Shown here piece by piece: positions 14,487-22,281 of a stretch of 42,875 nt of DNA. The translations under genes were made by a program, and so were the position numbers. Within the stretch, counting starts at the first letter, position 1. Each line of letters starts with the position of its first letter. The stretch is from Desulfosporosinus sp. OT (GTDB taxonomy: Bacteria > Bacillota > Desulfitobacteriia > Desulfitobacteriales > Desulfitobacteriaceae): positions 1 to 42,875 of the forward strand of contig NZ_AGAF01000021.1 of NCBI RefSeq assembly GCF_000224515.1, given 5' to 3'. The notes below the pieces were generated by a model. The model was not told the origin of the DNA. It saw only the letters and a program-made list of their open reading frames with translations, and did no database searches.

Positions 14487-16100
14487 ATGGAAACGATTAA
14501 AGCGAATGAAACAAATAGTATGTTAAGCAAAGTACCTCAAGTAACAATTTTCTTCTGGATAATCAAAATATTATGCACCACTGTAGGTGAAACATTTTCG
14601 GATTTCTTAAGTGTCAACATTGGCTTAGGTTTAACCCTCACAACAATTATAATGGGAATAGCATTTGTCATAGTATTGTATCTTCAATTTAAAACTACGA
14701 AATATGTATCCGGAATTTATTGGGTAACAGTAGTACTTATAAGCGTATTCGGAACATTAGTTACTGATAATCTGACCGACGGGATCGGGGTACCTCTTGA
14801 GTTAAGCACATTAGTTTTCAGTGTGCTATTAGGATTAACTTTTCTCTTTTGGTATCTAAGTGAAAAAACCCTATCTATCCACTCAATTTATACAAGAAAA
14901 AGAGAAACTTTCTATTGGCTCACTATTCTATTTACCTTCGCTCTCGGTACAGCGGTCGGCGACTTGTATTCAGAACAACTTGGTCTTGGTTATCTTCACA
15001 CAGGAATAGCAGTCGCTGTCATAATAGCTTGTTCTTTTTTAGCATGGAAATTGCTAAACTTAGATTCAGTATTGTCATTTTGGGTTGCGTATATTTTTAC
15101 TCGCCCCCTTGGAGCATCACTCGGAGATTTTCTGTCTCAACCTAAAGAATATGGTGGATTAGGTTTTGGTACCACTGTTACCAGTGTGATCTTTCTTGTA
15201 CCTATCTTAGCGATAATAGTTTATCTTGCTGTTACAAAATGTGATACGAGCCCCAAAATTGAAACAGTATCACCAAAGCAAACAAGCGAAGATAAGAAAA
15301 AGGTTTTATTACAAACCATAACAGTATTGTGTACTTTCTTAATTGTTGGCATAGGTGGGTATGTCTGGTATAATAATAAAATTGTGTCCAAATCAAATTC
15401 ATCACCAACATCACTTAAAGGTCAATTAACAGATTTCATTAAAATTGAGAATGATATGCTAAACTACGCAACCTTAAATAACTTTACTTCGGCAAAAACG
15501 AAAGCTGAAGAATTAGAGCACGATTGGGACACTTCTGAACCTAAATTAAGAAATATTGATAGTTCAACTTGGATACAAATAGACGGGACCATCGATAGCG
15601 TATTGTCGGCAGTGCGTTCAAAAAATCCTGACGTCAATAAATGCAAAACTGTACTCCAGGATTCGCTTAATGTATTAAACGAGTCAAACAATGTGGCATC
15701 ACTAGCGAATTCTGCGCAAACAACATCTAAGGCAACAACGCAATTAAATCCACAAGCAACGTCCAATTCAACATCGCAATCAAACCTACAAACGACATCA
15801 CAAGCTACATCAACAACAAAATTAAAAGGACGATTAACAGATTTTATTACAATTGAAAATGATATGCTGAATTTTATAAATTCCAATAATTTTACTTCGG
15901 CAAAAACGAAAGCCGATGAATTAGAGCACGATTGGGACACCTCTGAACCTAAATTGAGGAAAGTCGATAGTTCAACTTGGATACAAATAGACGGGACCAT
16001 CGATAGCGTATTGTCTGCAGTGCGTTCAAATAATCCAAATTCTGAAAAATGTAAAGCCGCTATTCAAAACTCAACCAACATCTTAAACAGTGCAAATTAA
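14487..16100 (+). CDS. DUF347 membrane protein fused to two copies of an extracytoplasmic domain
   Basis: 537 residues. Residues 1-250 are a complete DUF347 membrane unit with four cores (TTVGETFSDFLS, ISVFGTLVTDNLT, FALGTAVGDLYSE, TRPLGASLGDFLS). A further span follows at about residues 275-295 (TITVLCTFLIVGIGGYVWY). Two copies of an approximately 80-residue soluble domain come next, at about 310-391 and 446-527, separated by a Ser/Thr/Gln/Asn linker. The copies are almost identical in the stretch SAKTKA(E/D)ELEHDWDTSEP and in STWIQIDGTIDSVLSAVRS, also at DNA level (15483-15620 against 15891-16028), so the duplication is recent. AAAGGAGATGCTAA precedes the ATG. The gene lies directly upstream of a two-component system and behind regulator-type repeats. 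Confidence 0.75.
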   Translation: METIKANETNSMLSKVPQVTIFFWIIKILCTTVGETFSDFLSVNIGLGLTLTTIIMGIAFVIVLYLQFKTTKYVSGIYWVTVVLISVFGTLVTDNLTDGIGVPLELSTLVFSVLLGLTFLFWYLSEKTLSIHSIYTRKRETFYWLTILFTFALGTAVGDLYSEQLGLGYLHTGIAVAVIIACSFLAWKLLNLDSVLSFWVAYIFTRPLGASLGDFLSQPKEYGGLGFGTTVTSVIFLVPILAIIVYLAVTKCDTSPKIETVSPKQTSEDKKKVLLQTITVLCTFLIVGIGGYVWYNNKIVSKSNSSPTSLKGQLTDFIKIENDMLNYATLNNFTSAKTKAEELEHDWDTSEPKLRNIDSSTWIQIDGTIDSVLSAVRSKNPDVNKCKTVLQDSLNVLNESNNVASLANSAQTTSKATTQLNPQATSNSTSQSNLQTTSQATSTTKLKGRLTDFITIENDMLNFINSNNFTSAKTKADELEHDWDTSEPKLRKVDSSTWIQIDGTIDSVLSAVRSNNPNSEKCKAAIQNSTNILNSAN

Positions 16101-16108
16101 TAGAAGTA

Positions 16109-16139
16109 AAACGGTCGTTTATCTTAAACGACTGTTTTT
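16109..16139 (+). terminator. intrinsic terminator after the DUF347 fusion gene
   Basis: AAACGGTCGTTT (16109-16120) and AAACGACTGTTT (16126-16137) make a 12-bp stem with one G-U pair and a 5-base loop, followed by T. It separates the fusion gene from the two-component genes, so the latter may depend on partial read-through or a promoter near 16150. Confidence 0.8.
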
Positions 16140-16207
16140 GCTGCATATAGCCTCAATATTGCTCTTAAGTACCGATAAATATGAGTGTAGATAGGGGTAA
16201 CATTAAT

Positions 16208-16903
16208 ATGCTTCCAAAAAAAATATTAATTATAGAAGATGAAAAACAGATAGCTAGATTTCTTGAGCTTGAGTTAAAGCATGAGGGTTATGCTGTGGAT
16301 ATTGCATACGATGGCTGGGCTGGCTTAAGAAAGGTTAAAGAATATGTTCCGGATTTGATTTTGCTAGATATTATGCTGCCTGAAATTGATGGCTTGGAAG
16401 TCTGCCAGAAGATAAGACAGTTTTCCAATGTGCCAATAATTATGCTTACTGCACGAGATGAAGCAACAGATATGGTCATGGGACTTGATATCGGAGCGGA
16501 TGACTATATAACAAAACCATTTATAATAGAAGTACTTTTCGCCCGGATAAGAGTTGCACTTAGAAAAAGAAGCCTCTCAGCGCATAATTCCAAGGTCCTT
16601 GCGGCTGGCGATTTAAGAATGGATTTGTTAAAGCATCAGGTATTTAGAGGCAAAGAAGCGATTGAACTTACAAAGAAGGAGTACAACTTGTTGGAATATT
16701 TGCTGATGAACAAAGGAATTGTTCTGACTCGGGATCAGATACTGACAAAAGTATGGGGTTATGATTATGCGGGAGATACAAATGTTGTTGATGTTTATAT
16801 AAGGTATTTAAGAAGCAAATTAGATGAGGCATTTGAAAACAAGTTGATACAAACTGTGCGAGGCATAGGGTACATCATCCGGGAGGAAAGGAATGAGAAT
16901 TAA
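16208..16903 (+). CDS. two-component response regulator, OmpR family (ArlR/CroR-like)
   Basis: 232 residues from the ATG at 16208, which has AGGGG ten bases before it. An upstream in-frame ATG at 16181 would add nine residues and lacks a site. The receiver domain shows IIEDEKQIARFL, phospho-Asp in LILLDIMLPEIDGLEV, IIMLTARDE and Lys in DDYITKPF. The winged-helix domain shows ELTKKEYNLLEYLLMNKGIV and VDVYIRYLRSKLDEAFENKL. The stop overlaps the kinase start by 11 bases. It probably binds the 11-bp repeats at 14397-14440. Confidence 0.9.
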   Translation: MLPKKILIIEDEKQIARFLELELKHEGYAVDIAYDGWAGLRKVKEYVPDLILLDIMLPEIDGLEVCQKIRQFSNVPIIMLTARDEATDMVMGLDIGADDYITKPFIIEVLFARIRVALRKRSLSAHNSKVLAAGDLRMDLLKHQVFRGKEAIELTKKEYNLLEYLLMNKGIVLTRDQILTKVWGYDYAGDTNVVDVYIRYLRSKLDEAFENKLIQTVRGIGYIIREERNEN

Positions 16904-18278
16904 GTTATTTGAATCAAAAAAAATCTCTTGGAAGATAACGATTTATTATGCAATCATATTCTCACTTGTCCTGATGATGTTGAGCGCTTCGGTGCTATAT
17001 GGCCTAAGAATATACCTTATTAATCAGGCGATTAATAAGGCGATGAATACAAGTAACTCGATCATAGAAAGAATAAATGGTTCTACCGGTGAGCAGATGT
17101 CTTTAGATGACCCTGAATTATTTGCAGGAGAGCAAGACTCAACTATTAGTGCTAGAATAGTAAATTCTAACAAAATCATGATTAATTCACTAAGCAAATT
17201 TAACTGGTCAAAATTGCAAATTTCAACAAATAATTCAGTAAAACCACTAGAAGTAGATGGCCTACATCTAGTGGTTGCAAATAGGCAAATCTTAAATGGC
17301 GATAATGGCATAGCATACCTGCAAGTTGTAGTTAACATGAATAAGGAATATGTATTCCTAGAAGCATTATTTGTCCTTATGGCAGGAGCTGACTTAGTCG
17401 GTATTGCGATTTCTCTATTTGCTGGTTATTTAATGAGCAGGAGGATGCTTTATCCAATTGATAGGATTACAAGGGCGGCTCAAAGTATAAGTGTTAATGA
17501 TCTGAATCGAAGGATAGAAGTGAGCCAGACTGATGACGAGTTGTCAAGGCTTGCTAAGACATTTAATGAAATGATTGAGAGACTTCAGTTATCTTTTGAA
17601 AAGCAAAAACAATTTGTGTCAGATGCCTCCCATGAACTTAGAACCCCTATATCCGTTATATTGGGATATATAGGCTTGATAGATCGTTGGGGTAAGGAAG
17701 ATGCAGATGTATTACATGAGTCAATAAATGCCATCAAAAATGAATCCATAGGAATGATGGAATTGATTAAAAAACTTCTATTTCTCGCTAAGGGGGACAG
17801 CAGAAATCAAAAGCTTAAAATAGATGAATTTAGCTTAAATGAGTTGATTGATGAAATTGGCAGAGAGAGCGAATTAATCAGTCAAAAACATACAATACAA
17901 TATAGCTCAAGCGGAGAAATTTCATTATTGGCAGACCGAAAGATGATTAAACAGATGTTAAGAGCGTTAATCGATAATAGTGTTAAATACACACCGGAAA
18001 AAGGTTCTATTTCATTACTGGCCTATAAGAGAAATAATTTGATAAATATTAATATAAGAGATACTGGAATAGGAATTCCGTCCCATGAGATTAGCAAAAT
18101 ATTCGACCGGTTTTATAGGATAGATAAGGCTAGAGCGAAGGAAACTGGGGGAAGTGGACTAGGATTAGCAATTGTTAGATGGATAGTTGATGCGCATAAA
18201 GGAAAGATTACTGTTGAAAGTAATCTTGGTGACGGAACAAATATTACCGTTGAATTACCGGCTATTGCTGAATCATAA
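16893..18278 (+). CDS. two-component sensor histidine kinase (ArlS-like)
   Basis: 461 residues. An N-terminal membrane segment (ITIYYAIIFSLVLMMLSASV) is followed by an extracytoplasmic domain of about 110 residues, a second span near residues 150-175, a HAMP domain (LYPIDRITRAAQSISVNDLN), the HisKA box KQFVSDASHELRTPISVILG, the N box LIDNSVKYTPEKG, and the G boxes RDTGIGIP and GGSGLGLAIVRWIV. All catalytic blocks are intact. GGGAGGAAAGG precedes the ATG. With the regulator it forms a coupled pair, most simply sensing the envelope state and controlling the DUF347 fusion protein. Confidence 0.9.
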   Translation: MRIKLFESKKISWKITIYYAIIFSLVLMMLSASVLYGLRIYLINQAINKAMNTSNSIIERINGSTGEQMSLDDPELFAGEQDSTISARIVNSNKIMINSLSKFNWSKLQISTNNSVKPLEVDGLHLVVANRQILNGDNGIAYLQVVVNMNKEYVFLEALFVLMAGADLVGIAISLFAGYLMSRRMLYPIDRITRAAQSISVNDLNRRIEVSQTDDELSRLAKTFNEMIERLQLSFEKQKQFVSDASHELRTPISVILGYIGLIDRWGKEDADVLHESINAIKNESIGMMELIKKLLFLAKGDSRNQKLKIDEFSLNELIDEIGRESELISQKHTIQYSSSGEISLLADRKMIKQMLRALIDNSVKYTPEKGSISLLAYKRNNLININIRDTGIGIPSHEISKIFDRFYRIDKARAKETGGSGLGLAIVRWIVDAHKGKITVESNLGDGTNITVELPAIAES

Positions 18279-18544
18279 AGCCGAAACCGTAAACAAAAAG
18301 CATTTCTGGGGTGTGGTAAATAATATGGTTTATTGTTGGATGATAGACTATATTTAGAAAATGTGCTACTTGCCATGGATGTGTTTTCAAACCAGACAAA
18401 TCAAGCACCCGAGGCACGTTGAGAGTATAGTTCCAGCTCGTTTTTTTTAGTGTAACGTATTTCGATTATTAAATTTGTGTTTTACTATATTTGTAATTAT
18501 GGCAGGAATGTTTAGGAACAATGTGGAAAGTTAGATATAGATAG

Positions 18545-18715
18545 TTGTCGCATAAACTCACAGTGATCATTAATGATTTTGCTATATTAAAGATAGATTT
18601 CCCAGAGTTTATGAAAAGTAGTTTAAATCGTATCAGCAGTAAGGAGCAAAATACAAAAGATATTGAAGGCTATTATTATGAGACCATACTGATAAGTGTG
18701 ATAAACCTCATATAA
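18545..18715 (+). pseudogene. short frame related to the C-terminal part of the protein at 22282-23310
   Basis: A 56-codon frame begins at TTG after a stop. Its part TVIINDFAILK matches TVIINNFDILK in the protein at 22282-23310, and the DNA agrees in 32 of 34 bases (18560-18593 against 23089-23122). The rest (DFPEFMKSSLNRISSKEQNT and onward) does not match. No ribosome site is seen. It looks like a relic of a paralogue. The stretch 18279-18544 before it holds nothing that I recognise. Confidence 0.35.
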
Positions 18716-18717
18716 AA

Positions 18718-18761
18718 TGCCTATCCCAAATTGGACAGCGCTGTCCAATTTGGGATAGGCA
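18718..18761. terminator. 44-bp perfect palindrome without loop (second member of the family)
   Basis: The arms 18718-18739 and 18740-18761 are exact reverse complements. The ends are TGCC...GGCA and the centre is GC. Same length and ends as 8577-8620, with 15 of 22 arm positions shared. It lies directly after the short frame at 18545-18715 and before a flavodoxin-like relic. Confidence 0.7.
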
Positions 18762-18841
18762 TTAATCATTGAATGTGAGAAAGCCTGCCCACAGCACTTG
18801 AAGATAACCGATCACTTAAAAGATGTATCAGCGGCCTTTGA

Positions 18842-19099
18842 TGTGACACCTCAGTTTCCCATCAGAAAAGTAAAATAGATCTCGCCAAAGATACCGATGG
18901 ATTTATCTTTGGTTCTCCTGTGCATTACGCGGCCCCAAGGGGTGAGATGCCCATTATTGCTTCACGCTATTGGAACATGGTTCACGGTGCCAAGCCAGAA
19001 GATGTAAAAAATGATTTGGATCCACATTGTGGATATTTGATTACATGTAATCAATTCCATCGTCTCGACCCACTGAAAATAAGTACCGTCCTCGTATAA
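18842..19099 (+). pseudogene. remnant of an NADPH-dependent FMN reductase / flavodoxin-fold protein
   Basis: The frame reads AKDTDGFIFGSPVHYAAPRG and soon after RYWNMVHGAKPEDVKNDLDP. The first block is the FMN-binding loop of iron-sulfur flavoprotein-like reductases (ADG.IFGSPVHYA), and the second matches their C-terminal part (RNMVHG.KPE.V..D). The middle of the domain between them is missing and the N-terminus is absent, so there is an internal deletion plus 5' loss. The frame ends at TAA 19097-19099 and a terminator follows. Confidence 0.6.
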
Positions 19100-19111
19100 A
19101 TATAATGGATT

Positions 19112-19141
19112 AAAAAGCCATCTGATGTGGTGGCTCTTTTT
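19112..19141 (+). terminator. terminator after the flavodoxin-like relic
   Basis: AAAAAGCCA (19112-19120) pairs with TGGCT...TTTTT (19131-19141) around a 10-base loop, followed by more T. It insulates the penicillin-binding protein gene from upstream transcription. Confidence 0.65.
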
Positions 19142-19167
19142 GTGTCTGTCAAAAGGGGATGATCTTA

Positions 19168-21330
19168 ATGAATAAACAAATAAAAACTCTTCTGTTTCAG
19201 ATCGGAAGTACTTTATTCAAGTGCGCTAAAGCCCTCTATATAAAAGTTGTCAAGCCTCTGGAGAAAATAAGTTTTGCTTTACTCAAAAAGAGAACTGCCC
19301 GAGTTCGTTCGACACATTTTTGGAAGAAGTCGAAGTTTTGGAAAAGGTTTGTCATCAGCCTCATAGCACTTCTTATCCTCTTTACAAGCGGATTCGCTAT
19401 CTATGTTTCAACCTTAGATGTGAGTAAACTCCAAAGCCCCCTCGCCCAACCCACTTACATTTATGACCGATATGGTAATAAAGTTTCCGAACTTTCTTCT
19501 TCGAAAATCGACCCCGTACCAATTGAAAAGATACCTAAAACAATGCAGCAGGCAATTATTGCTACCGAGGACTGTCGCTTTTACGAACACCAAGGTGTCG
19601 ATGTTTGGTCTATCTTTCGAGCTTTAGTCTACGACTTGCGTTCCGGGGGCTTTTCTGAAGGTGGCAGTACGATTACCCAGCAGTTAGCCAAAAATATGTT
19701 CTTGCCTGCGGATAAAACACTGAACCGAAAAATTAAGGAAGCAGCTTACGCTTTTAAGATCGAGTTGACGTTAAGCAAAGATCAGATCCTGGAAGAGTAC
19801 CTCAATCAAATCTATTTTGGCGAGGGCCGATGGGGAATCCAGAATGCAGCTCAGTATTATTTTGGGAAGAACGTTCAAGATTTAAATTCAGCAGAATCTG
19901 CAACGCTTGCCGGTGTTCCTAAAGCACCAAGCCTCTTTAATCCGGTCAAAGACAAAGAGAAAGCCCTTGAACGCCGCAACGTGGTCCTTTCCTTAATGAA
20001 AGAACAAAACTATATTTCGGAAACAGAATTTGAAAGAGCGCGGTCTTTACCCATTACTCTTCGTAAAGGAGTGCTTGATACTCTAACAGGGAAATTCCAG
20101 CCTTATGTCAACTATGTCATAGATGAAGCAATTTCACGATACGGATTCACCGAAGACCAACTTATGACTAATGGCCTGCAGATTTACACAGAAATGGATC
20201 CCAAGGTGCAACAAGCAGCTGAAGATGTTTATAATGATAACCGGTATTTTCCACAGGGGAAACCCGATCAAATCGTTCAAAGCGGTATGGCGATTATAGA
20301 CCAGCATAATGGTGGAATCCGTGGACTGATTGGCAATCGCGAACAAAGCGTCTTCCGATCCTTTGACCATGCGACCCAGCTGAAGCGGCAACCCGGTTCT
20401 TCCATTAAACCCTTAGCCGTTTACGGTCCCGCTCTCGAAAAAGGTTATTCACCAAACTCTCTTCTCTATGATGGCCCTCTCAATATTAATGGTTACTCGC
20501 CCAAGGACGATGACTATCAGTATCGGGGACAAGTAACCATGGAAAATGCTCTCCAAAACTCTTGGAATATCCCGGCGGTCTGGCTCCTTAATGAAATCGG
20601 CATAGATACCGGAATGTCCTTTGCCCAGCGGGCCGGCCTTCCATTAACGAAGAATGACCGTTTTTTAAGTCTCGCCCTCGGGGGACTTTCTACCGGTGTT
20701 TCCCCTCTCCAAATGGCTCAAGCTTACGGAGCATTTGCCAATCTTGGAACTATGAATAAGGCTTATGCAATTGACAAAATAACCTCGGCAACCGGATACG
20801 TTTTAGTCCAGGCTAAATCGGAGTCAGTGCAGGTGACAGACCCTCAAAATGCTTATACCATGACCAAACTACTTGAAAACGTCGTGAATAATGGGACTGG
20901 GAAGAATGCTTTTTTAGAACGTCCAACTGCGGGCAAAACTGGTTCAGTTGAACTCCCCCATACCCAAGAGTTTTCAGGTATCGCCAAAGGAGTAAAAGAT
21001 GTGTGGTTCGTTGGCTACACCTCTGAGCTTACTGCCGCAATTTGGATGGGCTATGACAAAACTGACCGGAACCACTACTTAACGATTTATGGAGGTTCTG
21101 GACCAGCTGTTGTATTCCACGAAGTCCTCTCCAAGGCCTTAAAAGATACCCCGGTTCAAGAATTTATAATACCTCAGGGTTATCATGAGCCTTGGAATCC
21201 TAGCGCATTTGACATCTTTGGTAATAAAAGAGCCTCTGCCAAAAATCCAAATGTGCCAAGCTTAAGAAATCAAAATATAAAACAGAAGTCGGATCCGAAA
21301 CCTAAAGGTAGAGGGAAAAAGGGGGATTGA
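19168..21330 (+). CDS. class A penicillin-binding protein (glycosyltransferase GT51 plus transpeptidase)
   Basis: 720 residues from the ATG at 19168. The ATG nine bases earlier touches the AAAAGGGG ribosome site and is less likely. A basic cytoplasmic tail of about 60 residues and one membrane span (FVISLIALLILFTSGFAIYV) precede the GT51 domain, with ATEDCRFYEHQGVD (catalytic Glu), GGSTITQQLAKNMF and EEYLNQIYFGEGRWG. The transpeptidase domain has the SxxK motif in RQPGSSIKPLA (Ser near residue 411), SxN in ALQNSWNIPA and KTG in AGKTGSVE. It polymerises and cross-links peptidoglycan at the outer face. The C-terminus is a short basic tail. It is a single-gene unit flanked by remnants. Confidence 0.93.
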   Translation: MNKQIKTLLFQIGSTLFKCAKALYIKVVKPLEKISFALLKKRTARVRSTHFWKKSKFWKRFVISLIALLILFTSGFAIYVSTLDVSKLQSPLAQPTYIYDRYGNKVSELSSSKIDPVPIEKIPKTMQQAIIATEDCRFYEHQGVDVWSIFRALVYDLRSGGFSEGGSTITQQLAKNMFLPADKTLNRKIKEAAYAFKIELTLSKDQILEEYLNQIYFGEGRWGIQNAAQYYFGKNVQDLNSAESATLAGVPKAPSLFNPVKDKEKALERRNVVLSLMKEQNYISETEFERARSLPITLRKGVLDTLTGKFQPYVNYVIDEAISRYGFTEDQLMTNGLQIYTEMDPKVQQAAEDVYNDNRYFPQGKPDQIVQSGMAIIDQHNGGIRGLIGNREQSVFRSFDHATQLKRQPGSSIKPLAVYGPALEKGYSPNSLLYDGPLNINGYSPKDDDYQYRGQVTMENALQNSWNIPAVWLLNEIGIDTGMSFAQRAGLPLTKNDRFLSLALGGLSTGVSPLQMAQAYGAFANLGTMNKAYAIDKITSATGYVLVQAKSESVQVTDPQNAYTMTKLLENVVNNGTGKNAFLERPTAGKTGSVELPHTQEFSGIAKGVKDVWFVGYTSELTAAIWMGYDKTDRNHYLTIYGGSGPAVVFHEVLSKALKDTPVQEFIIPQGYHEPWNPSAFDIFGNKRASAKNPNVPSLRNQNIKQKSDPKPKGRGKKGD

Positions 21331-21385
21331 TAGGGAGCTATTTGCTTCCGGAGATGTCATAACATAACTAATTATTGGTTCTACT

Positions 21386-21582
21386 GACACTCCGCACGAC
21401 TAAAGTCGGCGGGTTCTTAAGTACGAAGACTTCCGATATACTCTCGCCAGTAGGCATGATATTCCATCTACAGGGTACAACATATAAAGACTGGTCTATT
21501 TCCCTAAGACTTTACTACCAAGCAGCCTAACGACCACATTAGCGGTAGTATAACGTCCGTATCAAGACGCTTTTTGTTTTAA
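21386..21582 (-). mobile_element. right end of an IS200/IS605-type element, including the likely reRNA (omega RNA) region
   Basis: On the minus strand, directly after the truncated tnpB, lie about 200 noncoding bases. They end with a hairpin (21412-21392: CCGCCGACT and AGTCGTGCGG arms, two-base loop, one bulge) preceded by CTTAAGAACC and followed by AGTGTCAG. A hairpin with TTAAGAACCC...GACT..AGTC...G.GTGTCA is the usual right end of IS605-group elements. In intact TnpB systems the RNA that guides the nuclease is transcribed from exactly this region and its guide is the flanking DNA, here the bases below 21385. The border at 21386 is my estimate. The stretch 21331-21385 is plain flank. Confidence 0.5.
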
Positions 21583-21942
21583 CTAAATTCCCATACTGGC
21601 TATTTTGTGACTCGTCGCTCTTCTCAATCTTTCAATCTCTATATCATGAAATGTCTTGAATTTCTCGAACGTTTCAAGGCACTGTACTCGATTAATTGAA
21701 CTTAGATCCGGATTAACATTCATAATCAAAAAACTGCTATATAAATCTCGTTGAATCACAATATCTCCATCAATTATAGCCCAACGTTCACTCAGTTCCT
21801 TTTTCACATAGGTATCATCCACATGATTGTACTGTGATGCTTTAACTTCAACTGTATTGATTCGATGAAGTTCTGCACCCTGATCAAAGTCTAGACTAAT
21901 TCTCTTTCGACGCCCTCCGCCACTACAAATGTTGATTTCCAT
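21583..21942 (-). pseudogene. tnpB-like (IS605 OrfB) nuclease, C-terminal third only
   Basis: 119 residues. The part TVEVKASQYNHVDDTYVKKE, LSERWAIIDGDIVIQRDLYS and SFLIMNVNPDLSS match the end of a TnpB subfamily common in Firmicutes. QRDLYSSFLIMN contains the Asp of the third RuvC motif, and the ending ERLRRATSHKIASMGI is the family's usual C-terminus. The RuvC I and II regions and the N-terminal RNA-binding part are missing, so there is no nuclease activity. The sequence upstream (21943 onward) shows no more of the gene, so the 5' two thirds were deleted. Confidence 0.6.
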
Positions 21943-22281
21943 AAATGAAAGGGGATGCCACTCACCGTAGCGTTTTGGGCGTTTGCGGTGGGTATTTTTT
22001 TGCTGCTTTATGCAGGAAATAAAGGATAATGGTGGAATTAGAAGAAGGAAGGATCAACTTGAACTCAACGTAGGCTGGCTCGGCCTCATCGGCGATAGTA
22101 AATTCCCCGCTGCCCGGTCAAACCTTGCTTGTAACGCTTATGTCTTATTCAGAATAGGAGCTCTAACCATGCTAACAACTACGGCCGGTTAATCATACAC
22201 TGCTGGAAGACTGTTCTCTAAAAAATGTTTATGGTGCTATAAGAATGATTTAGGCAAATCCGCATCAGAGGAGGGATAAAA
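21943..22281. other. intergenic junction, no supported gene
   Basis: A short plus-strand frame at 21955-22029 (MPLTVAFWAFAVGIFLLLYA, ending GNKG) is hydrophobic, but its GGGG touches the ATG, so translation is doubtful. The rest has only chance frames. The last 20 bases hold the ribosome site (CAGAGGAGGGAT) of the next gene. Confidence 0.35.

Noticed and set aside
15464-16000. Minus-strand 178-codon frame with internal repeats
   Set aside because: Shadow of the duplicated domain in the DUF347 fusion gene; the repeats in it are only the mirror of that duplication.
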